The position numbers and the translations under genes were made by a program. Source: Microbulbifer hainanensis (lineage in GTDB: Bacteria > Pseudomonadota > Gammaproteobacteria > Pseudomonadales > Cellvibrionaceae). Taken from it: DNA of 64,000 bases. Location: NCBI RefSeq assembly GCF_014904735.1, contig NZ_JACZCR010000033.1:1-64000 (forward strand). The letters are read 5' to 3'. Positions 25,693 through 33,279 of this stretch are shown piece by piece. The notes below the pieces were generated by a model. The model saw only the letters and a program-made list of their open reading frames with translations, did no database searches and was not told the DNA's origin. Position 1 is the stretch's first letter, and each line of letters opens with the position of its first letter.

Positions 25693-26184
25693 ATGAAGAA
25701 ATTTTTAGTTTTTCTCGTTATTTTTCTCTAGGGATGTGGGATATAAGAATGCATTGATATGAAATTCGAGCGAGAAGTTAAGCCAATAGATAAAACATTC
25801 AATGTGGCTCTCGAGTTTCAAGGTCACAAGATGAGCATGAATGTACAGTATGAAGATTATTACGATACTATATGTGCGGAGCGAGGAAATTACTGGTCTA
25901 TTCGTGAAGTTGGTTCTAAGTCGCAGTATCAAACCAGTAAATTTAAATTTACTGATGCCAAATTGGAGAAGGTAGAAATTCCTATCCCCAGTTGTCGAGA
26001 CATGGTTAATGGTAAAGAGTATTCTTTGCAGGACATCGTTCCCCAAATTAATGGTGATAATTACTGGCTTCAGTCTTGCGATGGCACTGTTTGCACTTTT
26101 TTAACAACCAAATACAAGAATCAAGAGCCAAAAACCGTTGTTGTTAATTGGTCTCTAAAAGTAAACAATAAGCCACTTAAGTAG
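25693..26184 (+). pseudogene. Cassette lipoprotein gene with two stop codons in the signal peptide
   Basis: From the ATG at 25693 the frame reads MKKFLVFLVIFL, stop, GCG, I, stop, ECID, and then runs open into a 142-codon body to 26184. The TAG (25729-25731) falls at the -2 position of a lipobox (L-x-G-C), where TTG for leucine would restore a normal lipoprotein signal. The TAA is at 25744-25746. The body has paired cysteines and strand-rich sequence but no known domain. As it stands only an untargeted protein from the ATG at 25759 could be made. Between attC sites 7 and 8. Confidence 0.7.
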
Positions 26185-26190
26185 CAGTAC

Positions 26191-26310
26191 AGCTAACAAG
26201 CGCAGGCAGTTTGCTACGGCCAGTGCTATGAGAATTTTGTGCGGGTCGCTGCGCTCTCAGTTTCGCAAAACATGTGCATAGCATTGTTCGTCCCGCTGGC
26301 GGCGTTATGT
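26191..26310 (+). other. attC recombination site 8 (long)
   Basis: AGCTAAC (26191-26197) and GTTATGT (26304-26310) bound 120 bases with GC-rich outer arms (AACAAGCGCAGGCAG against CCCGCTGGCGGCGTT) and inner complementary stretches (ATGAGAATTTTG against CAAAACATGTG). The length is like that of Vibrio-type repeats. Confidence 0.75.
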
Positions 26311-26331
26311 GGCTAAAGTAGGTTGCTTACT

Positions 26332-27294
26332 ATGAAAACATCTTCAAAGCGATACGCTGCTTGTCGTATCTCCAGACTATATATCGTTGCACTGTGCTTT
26401 GCACACGGGATCTCTGCTCAAACATTGCCCCCTACGTTGGAGGAATCCATGGTTGCCTTGCCTGGCGGTACGTTTGACCAAGGCAGCCCACATAATGAAC
26501 TGGGGTACCAAGACCGTGAGGGACCAGTGCGTGAGGTACATCTGCAACCGTTTGCCCTTTCCAAGTTTGAGGTAACCGTGGCCGAGTTTCGCTCTTTTGT
26601 AGAGCAGACAGGCTATCTTACGGATGCCGAGCGTGATGTTCCGGCATTTAACCAACCTGCTCAGGGGTGTTTTTCGCACCAACGGCCGGATGAACCATCA
26701 GCAGGCTGGGTCGCCGGGCACTCCTGGCGCGACCCCGGATTTGCTCAAGCCGGTACCCATCCCGTCGTATGTGTTAGTTGGAATGATGCCAGCGCCTATG
26801 TGGCTTGGCTTCGGGACCAGACAGGACTCAACTATAGGCTGCCGACCGAGAGCGAATTCGAATATGCGCAACGGGCTGGTACACGCACCCCCTATACTTG
26901 GCCTGTTGATAGCCGGCTCTGTGCGCGTGCGAATCATGGAGATGAGAGCTTGCGGAGCGTATTTCCTGACTGGGAATCTGAAACGACAAGCTGCAATGAT
27001 GGTCATGCATTTTCTGCCCCAGTGGGAAGTTATGAGATCAATGCTTTAGGCCTCCATGACATAGTGGGCAATGTATCAGAGTGGACCGAGGATTGTTGGC
27101 ACGACACGTATCAAGATGCTCCCTCAGATGGTCGCTCATGGGAATCATCTCCGACAACGGAATGTCGAGGCCGGGTATTGCGAGGGGGCGATTTTATGAG
27201 TCCTACTTCGCAACTCAGGTCAGCGAATCGAACCTGGATTCCTCAATCGTTTCGTGCCTATCACGTGGGATTTCGTGTTGCCCTGGATCAGTGA
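26332..27294 (+). CDS. Secreted formylglycine-generating-enzyme-fold (SUMF1) protein without the catalytic cysteines
   Basis: 320 residues from the ATG at 26332, with a signal peptide (cleavage after SAQ, about residue 30). The FGE-sulfatase domain runs from about 40 to the end: MVALPGGTFDQGS, PFALSKFEVTVAEFRSFVE, HPVVCVSWNDASAYVAWL, GNVSEWTEDCW, RVLRGGDFMSP and YHVGFRVALD. True formylglycine-generating enzymes have two cysteines shortly after the RGGSW motif, and none are present here. A binding or accessory role, or another oxidoreductase-like activity of this fold, is more likely than sulfatase maturation. It is the largest gene of the array and follows attC 8. Confidence 0.8.
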   Translation: MKTSSKRYAACRISRLYIVALCFAHGISAQTLPPTLEESMVALPGGTFDQGSPHNELGYQDREGPVREVHLQPFALSKFEVTVAEFRSFVEQTGYLTDAERDVPAFNQPAQGCFSHQRPDEPSAGWVAGHSWRDPGFAQAGTHPVVCVSWNDASAYVAWLRDQTGLNYRLPTESEFEYAQRAGTRTPYTWPVDSRLCARANHGDESLRSVFPDWESETTSCNDGHAFSAPVGSYEINALGLHDIVGNVSEWTEDCWHDTYQDAPSDGRSWESSPTTECRGRVLRGGDFMSPTSQLRSANRTWIPQSFRAYHVGFRVALDQ

Positions 27295-27478
27295 TTCTGG
27301 GAGCAATTGTGCAGCAAGGATATGCGCAAGTAGAGGACAGCATAGCCATCGCTCAAGCTGATAAACCTCTCTAGAGTTTCAGCGCTACTCCCTCATGGGT
27401 GTTTTCGCAGCTTTAAGGAATGTCGCTGGTGCGGTTTGTGGCTTCGTTCGACAGTTATGCATTTAAAAGAGATCTAGC
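27295..27478 (+). other. Degenerate attC remnant 9
   Basis: Only the right core GTTATGC (27454-27460) is convincing. No matching RYYYAAC core with complementary arm is found in the 160 bases before it. The left half of this attC appears to be lost or strongly mutated. Confidence 0.4.
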
Positions 27479-27973
27479 ATGAAGATCGGTACACTGATAT
27501 TTTTCTGCGGAAAAATGGGCGCCGGAAAATCAACTAAATCGAAAGAAATCGCTCTGGAGAGAAATGCCGTATTGCTGTCCGAGGATGAATGGCTTGATTC
27601 ACTCTATCCAAATAGGATTGCTTCGCTAGAAGACTATATAAAATATTCAAATCAGCTTAAGCCTCAAATGAAAAAGCTGGTTCAATCGATATTGTCCACC
27701 GGTACAGATGTGGTAATGGATTTTCCTGCCAATACTCTTTCACAAAGAGAGTGGTTCAGAAAAATTTTCACCGATGCAGAGGCTCCTCACAATTTGATAT
27801 ATATCGATATGCCTGATGAAGTCTGTCTTGAGCAAATTGAGAAAAGGCGTGTCGAACAACCTGAAAGGGCTGCGACTGATACGGCAGAGATGTTTGAGAT
27901 GATCACCAGATACTTTGCACCGCCAACCCCTGAAGAAGGATTTGTCACAACGAGATTGACAAGAGGTACATAA
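27479..27973 (+). CDS. Cassette-encoded P-loop kinase-like ATP-binding protein
   Basis: 164 residues. The N-terminal Walker A motif FFCGKMGAGKST is followed by SEDEWLD, a substrate/base region like that of zeta-toxin and gluconate-kinase-type P-loop kinases. VVMDFPANTLSQREWF and YIDMPDEVCLEQIEKR (a lid region with arginines) complete the fold. Small-molecule or nucleotide phosphorylation is likely; the substrate is unknown. It is the last recognisable cassette gene, with no intact attC after it. Confidence 0.7.
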   Translation: MKIGTLIFFCGKMGAGKSTKSKEIALERNAVLLSEDEWLDSLYPNRIASLEDYIKYSNQLKPQMKKLVQSILSTGTDVVMDFPANTLSQREWFRKIFTDAEAPHNLIYIDMPDEVCLEQIEKRRVEQPERAATDTAEMFEMITRYFAPPTPEEGFVTTRLTRGT

Positions 27974-28083
27974 AAGGGCGAAGCAGGTCCTCGATAGCGG
28001 TGCGTACAGAGATCGAGTGTCAGGAGGGATTGTGGCCTGAGCTGAGGGTAAGTTCAGGCTGATAGATAGAGATAGATGGATGG

Positions 28084-28117
28084 TGGGCCCGGCAGTGTCT
28101 GCCTCTGCCGGCCCCCC
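28084..28117. terminator. GC-rich hairpin between array and porin gene
   Basis: CCGGCAG and CTGCCGG pair across a 9-base loop, with G/C extension outside. No T-run follows on either strand, so termination is only possible, not shown. Confidence 0.35.
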
Positions 28118-28143
28118 ATACACACAATCCTATGGCTGGCAGT

Positions 28144-29487
28144 TCAGAAACCGCTAGACCAGCCGAAGCGCAGAATGTTCTGGCTCATGGTCAGTTCCGC
28201 CTCGCCGCCGCCAAACGCCGAGGGAATTGAGCCGTTACCTGCCACCGTTTCTTCGAACGCATGAGTATAGGAAACCGTCCACTCCCCCAGGCTGCTGCGC
28301 CAGTCGGCACCAACACTCGCGTGATCCTGGATTACGGCGGGGGCCAGGATATTGATAAAGGCCTCGCCTTCCGGAATCGGTTGCCCGGCATGGCTGACCC
28401 CACCGCGCAGGGTAATCGAATCGTTGAGTGCATAAACGGCGCCCAGTTTGACGACATCCACATCTTTCCAACCAAAACCGGGGCCACCATCTGCACCCAG
28501 GGGCTTGCCCTGGAACAGCAGGTTCAGGCTGTTTCCTACCGAGCCGGTGCCGCTGTATTCGATGCGCTGCCAGTCGCCGGCGAGCGTTAGCGAGGAACTG
28601 GTATTCCAGCTGATGCCCGCTGCATAGCTCGCGGGAATATCGAATCCGCCCCGGTCGGCAAACAGGCCGGAATACTCGCTGAATGTGCCGGTCTCGATTT
28701 TGGACGACCAGGACACCCCGAGCATGACATCTTCACCCAGATGGCCAATCCAGCCGAGCTTAAAGCCCCAGCCCTGTGCGCTGTCGCGGCCATTGTTTGT
28801 CACCTTGCCCGGCTGGGCCGATACATAGGGATTGTCGAACGGCTGTAGGCCGTTGGCCTCAAAGCGCTGGTAGGCAAAGGTTGCAGCAATACCCAGTGAC
28901 TGTCCCGGCGTAGGGCGGAATGCCAGTGACGGGGTAACGATTAGCTGACTCAGATCCACACCAGCTTCACCGGATGCACCAAATGCCGCAAATGGGTTGG
29001 TGCTGTAACCCGTATTCATGCCACCGTTGCCGTACATCGCAACCCCATAACTCCATCGATCAGAGAATTCCCGCGAGTAACCGATTTCCGGAATCACAAA
29101 TGCGGATATCTCATTGCCGTCATAATTGCCGTCGGCGCCGGCTAGGTTGCCACTGATGCGGGCGCTGCGCTCGGGGCTGAACCAGGTGAATCCCACATCC
29201 ATGCGGTTGCCCACCAGTCCGGTTCCTGCGGGATTGCTGGCAGCTGCAAGTGAATCCTGCGGCAGTGCCACACCGACTCCAGCCATCGACTGGGCTTTGG
29301 GGCCAACGCCGTCCATAAAGTAACCGTTGGTGGCATGTGCGGAGGACGCGAGTAGTAGGGAGCAGCCAATGACGCTCAGGTAGTTGGAAGCCTTGAAGTT
29401 CCGTAGTCTGGATTTGATAAGTATTGTTACACCGGGGGTTACTGCTGTTACTGCCGTTAAAAGAAAAAGTTTGAAGTGCAGATTCAT
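28144..29487 (-). CDS. FadL/OmpP1/TodX family outer membrane transport protein
   Basis: 447 residues from the ATG at 29487 (AGGGTGAT upstream). The N-terminus is longer than usual; the mature protein probably starts at ATNGYFMDGVGPKAQSMAG, the FadL hatch sequence, giving a signal region of about 50 residues. The rest is strand-rich with the family features GVGVALPQDSLAAASNPAG and FGWSSGF at the C-terminus. FadL proteins pass long-chain fatty acids or other hydrophobic compounds through the outer membrane. It sits between the cassette array and the sox locus. An alternative non-ATG start nearer the hydrophobic signal core cannot be excluded. Confidence 0.9.
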   Translation of the reverse strand: MNLHFKLFLLTAVTAVTPGVTILIKSRLRNFKASNYLSVIGCSLLLASSAHATNGYFMDGVGPKAQSMAGVGVALPQDSLAAASNPAGTGLVGNRMDVGFTWFSPERSARISGNLAGADGNYDGNEISAFVIPEIGYSREFSDRWSYGVAMYGNGGMNTGYSTNPFAAFGASGEAGVDLSQLIVTPSLAFRPTPGQSLGIAATFAYQRFEANGLQPFDNPYVSAQPGKVTNNGRDSAQGWGFKLGWIGHLGEDVMLGVSWSSKIETGTFSEYSGLFADRGGFDIPASYAAGISWNTSSSLTLAGDWQRIEYSGTGSVGNSLNLLFQGKPLGADGGPGFGWKDVDVVKLGAVYALNDSITLRGGVSHAGQPIPEGEAFINILAPAVIQDHASVGADWRSSLGEWTVSYTHAFEETVAGNGSIPSAFGGGEAELTMSQNILRFGWSSGF

Positions 29488-29877
29488 CGCATATCACCCT
29501 ATCGTTGTGATGTTTTCTGTTTATTGTTGTTAAATTACATACTTACTGCTTTGGCTTTTTTACTTGTTGCTGTGGTTGTTTATTTTCAAAAAAATTTTAT
29601 TGCTTTGAGATTGCCTTTTTATGGTTGTGGGTTTTTCTGTGTGGATTTATTGATCGTGAATGAAGGAGGTGTATGGGAAAGCCGGACACACGAACTTGAT
29701 GTCGGAATGCACGAAATCATTGATTTCCAGGCGGTGGGGAATTCCATAAACACATCCTTATTTTTGGTTTTTCTGGTGTCGACCTATTCCGTGTTGAGAC
29801 AGGAGGGGATCAAGTGGACTTGTCGTGTGCTTGGGAAAATAAGTTTAGGGCCGTACGAAAAGTATAAAAGGTACTAA
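29476..29877 (+). CDS. Possible small membrane protein, low GC
   Basis: A 133-codon frame with three hydrophobic stretches (about 14-36, 45-60 and 95-110). It overlaps the start of the divergent porin gene by 12 bases and the end of the convergent thioredoxin gene by 4. Base composition is much lower in GC than either neighbour. No homology is recognised and the start is uncertain. It is listed because it fills the gap between two real genes in the right direction. Confidence 0.35.
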   Translation: MQIHRISPYRCDVFCLLLLNYILTALAFLLVAVVVYFQKNFIALRLPFYGCGFFCVDLLIVNEGGVWESRTHELDVGMHEIIDFQAVGNSINTSLFLVFLVSTYSVLRQEGIKWTCRVLGKISLGPYEKYKRY

Positions 29878-30284
29878 CTCGACGGCAGTCTGTTCAGAAG
29901 GCGCTGCAATGACATCCAGAACAGCTCATCCTGGGAATATCCACTAAAGCGATCTATCTCGCGTCCATCGCTAATCAGAATAAATGTTGGCGCACCGATG
30001 ATGTCGGTATTGACGTCCACTTGCCGGTTCCCCAGGACAACGTGTTTACCGTGAATGGTATTGATATTCACTCGGCGTAACGGTGCGATGTGTGCTTCCT
30101 CAGTTTTTGAATAAATGCCGCCAATATCGTGATCGAAGGCACGGCAGGGGGCGCAATGTGGCTCAAAAATATAGAGCAGTTCGGCAGCACTCAGTGCTGG
30201 GCTGGCCAGTGAAAGCATTAGCACGGCTACGTGCCGAGCGATAACCACGAGAGAATGGCGAAGCTTAGGGCTTGATATAGGCAT
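29874..30284 (-). CDS. Periplasmic thioredoxin-fold protein (SoxS-like)
   Basis: 136 residues with a signal sequence (about 1-33). The redox motif CAPC (FEPHCAPCRAFDHD) is near residue 43, and GAPTFILISDGREIDRFSGY is the cis-proline region of thioredoxin folds. SoxS proteins are periplasmic thioredoxins that keep the sulfur-oxidation proteins, notably SoxY, reduced and active. The gene overlaps the DsrE gene by 20 bases in the leftward arm of the sox locus, which supports the role. Confidence 0.8.
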   Translation of the reverse strand: MPISSPKLRHSLVVIARHVAVLMLSLASPALSAAELLYIFEPHCAPCRAFDHDIGGIYSKTEEAHIAPLRRVNINTIHGKHVVLGNRQVDVNTDIIGAPTFILISDGREIDRFSGYSQDELFWMSLQRLLNRLPSS

Positions 30285-30732
30285 AGCCTTCCTCTAATTG
30301 CAGGCGGGTAATTTCAGCGATACCTGCGTCAACAAAATTTACGCCTGGAGTCATATCGTCCTCCTGCAGGTTCTTGGCTTTGAGGGTGTTGCGACAAACC
30401 TCGAATTTCACGCCGTTTAACATCAATGAGTCGATCATCGACGCATATGTGTTGCCGTGCTTGTCTTTGGCATTGTCGATCAAAAAATCGATGCCGCCGC
30501 CCACCGCAACTACGGTAATGGCGATATCGTGATCTACCGCTCGCTGGTTATTAATGTGCCGTATGGCGCGCACTGCCTGGCTGCTGTCAGATATATGGTA
30601 GACAACGCCGCGGAGAGCGGACTCGGATGCGTTTTGCACAAAAGTAAGGGCAGTGAGGGGCACTGCAGCAAACATGATCAGGCTGAGAACCCAAATGAGG
30701 GGGCTACGGAGCTTGCTGTGTTGTGCTGACAT
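30265..30732 (-). CDS. DsrE/DsrF-like family protein, membrane-anchored or exported
   Basis: 155 residues. The N-terminal hydrophobic segment (about 12-30) is a signal or anchor, followed by a DsrE-like Rossmann domain (GVVYHISDSSQAVRAIRHI, ITVVAVGGGIDFL, VKFEVCRNTLKAKN). The Cys in FEVCRNTL is at the position used for persulfide transfer in sulfur-trafficking relatives. It lies between SoxH and SoxS-like genes with a one-base overlap upstream, so it probably handles sulfur intermediates in the periplasm. Confidence 0.8.
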   Translation of the reverse strand: MSAQHSKLRSPLIWVLSLIMFAAVPLTALTFVQNASESALRGVVYHISDSSQAVRAIRHINNQRAVDHDIAITVVAVGGGIDFLIDNAKDKHGNTYASMIDSLMLNGVKFEVCRNTLKAKNLQEDDMTPGVNFVDAGIAEITRLQLEEGYAYIKP

Positions 30733-31748
30733 TATGATTCCTCTTCAAATAAAGCCTGTTGCATCTCAAGAAACACGTGATAGGCATTCCGTCGGTTTGC
30801 CGCCTCGAAGAGGGGGACAACGCGAAATTCTGACCAATCTATTGCCTCATAAGCCTCGTTGAAATCGCGAAGCTCTTCTGCAGCCGTGCCCATTTGCTGA
30901 CGGAGGAAGCGAATATAGCGAGTATTCAACTCGATATCCTTCGCGGGGTTTGTGGAGGCGTGACCGTGCCCCGGAACAATAGCGGCGGCATCCAGTTTTG
31001 CGAGCTTCGCCATGCTTTGTAGCCACACCTTAGTGTTGCCATCGACCAGGAAGGGCAGCCTGCCGCTGGAGAAAATATCTCCCGCGAAGACCACCGATTC
31101 CGATGGAACAGACAGCAGGATGTCGTCAGGGCTGTGGCTGAAGCCGCCGTCGATAATGTCCAACGCAGTGTTGCCCACTTGCAGGCGATATCGCGGTGCT
31201 GTTTTAAAGTCCAGCCAAATATCAGCGCCGATCAGGCGGGTTTTACCATCGACCCAGGGGAAGAGGGCCTCTCGCCTCTGCTGCAGACGTTGCTGCGCAT
31301 GCTCTGAGTTGATGTAGGCCTTGCCGTTGCGCTTGGCAATAATCGTGGCTCCGGCATCTTTAAATACCTGCAGCCCGTAGATGTGGTCGGCGTGATAGTG
31401 ACTGACGATGACATGGGTTACAGGCAGATCTGTGAAGCTGGCGATAGCTTCTAGCATACCTCGCGCCAGTGCGGGTGTGGCCAGCGCATCGTAGACGACC
31501 ACGCCGGCGTCGGTGATGACAAACCCGCTGTTGCTCATGAAGCCTTTGTTGGCGGCGGAGGCCATGCCCGATGCACCTTGGAAATACCAAGACCTGGCGG
31601 AAACCTGGATAGGGTCGAGGTGTATTGATGAGTCGCTGGGGGGAGGCACGGCGCCCTTGCAGACGCTGCATATAAGCAGCGCGATCGCGGCTACAAGCGA
31701 GGGCTTTCTGACGTAATCAGGCCTGCGTTTTATTGTGTTTTTGCTCAT
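30732..31748 (-). CDS. soxH: Periplasmic metallo-beta-lactamase-fold hydrolase (SoxH-like)
   Basis: 338 residues with a signal peptide (about 1-33). The metal motif HYHADH (about 117-122) and further ligands in GGFSHSPDD, VFAGDIF and PGHGHAS are those of the metallo-beta-lactamase fold. SoxH homologues accompany sox operons and are thought to act as periplasmic thiol or thioester hydrolases. First gene of the leftward arm, divergent from soxC, with the putative operator between them. Confidence 0.82.
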   Translation of the reverse strand: MSKNTIKRRPDYVRKPSLVAAIALLICSVCKGAVPPPSDSSIHLDPIQVSARSWYFQGASGMASAANKGFMSNSGFVITDAGVVVYDALATPALARGMLEAIASFTDLPVTHVIVSHYHADHIYGLQVFKDAGATIIAKRNGKAYINSEHAQQRLQQRREALFPWVDGKTRLIGADIWLDFKTAPRYRLQVGNTALDIIDGGFSHSPDDILLSVPSESVVFAGDIFSSGRLPFLVDGNTKVWLQSMAKLAKLDAAAIVPGHGHASTNPAKDIELNTRYIRFLRQQMGTAAEELRDFNEAYEAIDWSEFRVVPLFEAANRRNAYHVFLEMQQALFEEES

Positions 31749-31765
31749 CGTCGCCGGGCTTGAAA

Positions 31766-31788
31766 TATACTATAGGGGGTATAGTATA
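31766..31788. promoter_or_regulatory. Probable CsoR/CstR-type operator between soxH and soxC
   Basis: A perfect 9-bp inverted repeat, TATACTATA and TATAGTATA, surrounds GGGGG. An AT-rich dyad around a G/C tract is the known form of CsoR-family operators. It lies 18 bases upstream of soxH and 61 bases upstream of soxC, so one bound repressor could close both arms. TTGAAA at 31760 and TATAGT within the right arm may form the overlapping soxC promoter. The likely ligand protein is encoded at 38925-39212. Confidence 0.7.
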
Positions 31789-31848
31789 GAGCTGTTTTCA
31801 GAATAATAAAAATAACGCCACCAACATAAAAGCAGTCCTGGAGGCAGG

Positions 31849-33279
31849 ATGTCAGGAAAGTCAGATAAGATGGGAACGTCAGAAAAGGAATTCTTGGCTC
31901 AGGCGTATACGCCATCGCCCACGGTACCTGAGCGCCCCGGCTCGTTTGGTCAGTTGCGAAAAGCGCCGGAGTCGTTTTTAGAAAAGTCCACGATAGAAGC
32001 TGTAAGTCAATCGGGTGTCGATGAAAATCGTCGCCGTCTGTTGCGAACGAGTTTTACCACCGCGCTGGCGGGGATGCTGGGAGCAGGTTTGTCAGCGCGT
32101 GCTGCGGCCGCGGAGGGTGATCCAGACATTCTCACGCTCCCACCATGGTCAAAGTCCCTGGGCAATGCGGTCGCCACCAACCCCTATGGCCAACCCTCCA
32201 AATATGAAGCGAATATTGTTCGTCGGCAGAGTCCGGGACTAACTCAAACAGCTCAAGCCAGTGTGTCATTCAGTCCGCTGCAGGGCATGTTCGGCATGAT
32301 TACCGCCAGCGGTTTGCACTTCGAACGTCACCACCAGGGTTGGGTGGATGTCGATCCCCGGCGCCATCGCCTGATGATCAACGGCCTCGTGTCGAAGCCC
32401 ATGGTGTTTACCATGGATGATCTGATGCGCTTGCCCTCGGTATCGCGCATTCACTTTATCGAATGCGGTGCCAATACCGGCATGGAGTGGGGTAATGCCG
32501 CAGTGCCGACGGTGCAATATACCCACGGCATGTTGTCCTGTTCTGAATTTACCGGGGTGCCGCTGTCACTGTTGCTCGAACACGCCGGCTACGACAAGGC
32601 CAGGGGCAAGTACGTGTTGGCCGAGGGTGCTGATGGCTCCTCGATGACCAGAACCATTGATATCGAGCGGGCGCTTGATGATGTGATCGTCGCCTACGGT
32701 ATGAATGGCGAAATGCTGCGCCCGGAGAACGGCTATCCACTGCGCTTGGTGGTGCCCGGCGTTCAGGGTGTCTCTTCCGTGAAGTGGCTGCGTCGTCTGG
32801 AGGTGGGGGATAAGCCCTATGCGACCAAAGACGAAGCGATACATTACGTCGATCTGATGCCCGACGGCCAGAGCCGGCAATACACTTCGATTCAAGAGGC
32901 GAAGTCGGTGATCACCAGCCCCTCAGGCGGACAGCGCCTGATGACCAAAGGCTACTACAACGTGACCGGCCTGGCCTGGAGCGGCCGTGGCACGGTGAAG
33001 CGTGTTGATGTGTCTTTCGACGGCGGCCGCAACTGGTATACCGCGAACCTCGAAGGGGCGGTGCTACCCAAGGCCCTGACCCGCTTTAACATCGGCTGGG
33101 TATGGGACGGTAAGCCGGCAATTTTGCAGAGCCGTGTAGTAGACAGCACGGGCTATGTCCAGCCGCTGAAGCGTCAGCTCAAAGAAGTGCGGGGTACGCG
33201 CTCCGTGTATCACAACAACGCGATTCAGTCATGGCGGGTTATGGAGTCGGGGGAGGTGGAAAATGTTCAAATTGCCTGA
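31849..33279 (+). CDS. soxC: Sulfane dehydrogenase molybdenum subunit SoxC
   Basis: 476 residues. A long N-terminal region of about 60 residues ends in a twin-arginine signal (NRRRLLRTSFTTALAGMLG), so the folded molybdoprotein is exported by Tat. The sulfite-oxidase-type Mo-binding domain has the cofactor cysteine in FIECGANTGMEWG, and VRR/PGVQGVSSVKWLRRLEVGD follows. A C-terminal Mo-cofactor dimerisation domain has GRGTVKRVDVSFDGGRNW. With SoxD it oxidises the SoxY-bound sulfane sulfur, giving six more electrons per thiosulfate. GGAGG precedes the ATG. The gene overlaps soxD by 17 bases. Confidence 0.95.
   Translation: MSGKSDKMGTSEKEFLAQAYTPSPTVPERPGSFGQLRKAPESFLEKSTIEAVSQSGVDENRRRLLRTSFTTALAGMLGAGLSARAAAAEGDPDILTLPPWSKSLGNAVATNPYGQPSKYEANIVRRQSPGLTQTAQASVSFSPLQGMFGMITASGLHFERHHQGWVDVDPRRHRLMINGLVSKPMVFTMDDLMRLPSVSRIHFIECGANTGMEWGNAAVPTVQYTHGMLSCSEFTGVPLSLLLEHAGYDKARGKYVLAEGADGSSMTRTIDIERALDDVIVAYGMNGEMLRPENGYPLRLVVPGVQGVSSVKWLRRLEVGDKPYATKDEAIHYVDLMPDGQSRQYTSIQEAKSVITSPSGGQRLMTKGYYNVTGLAWSGRGTVKRVDVSFDGGRNWYTANLEGAVLPKALTRFNIGWVWDGKPAILQSRVVDSTGYVQPLKRQLKEVRGTRSVYHNNAIQSWRVMESGEVENVQIA

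Noticed and set aside
26332..27294. Sulfatase-activating formylglycine-generating enzyme
   Set aside because: The two catalytic cysteines after the RGG motif are absent and no sulfatase gene is nearby.
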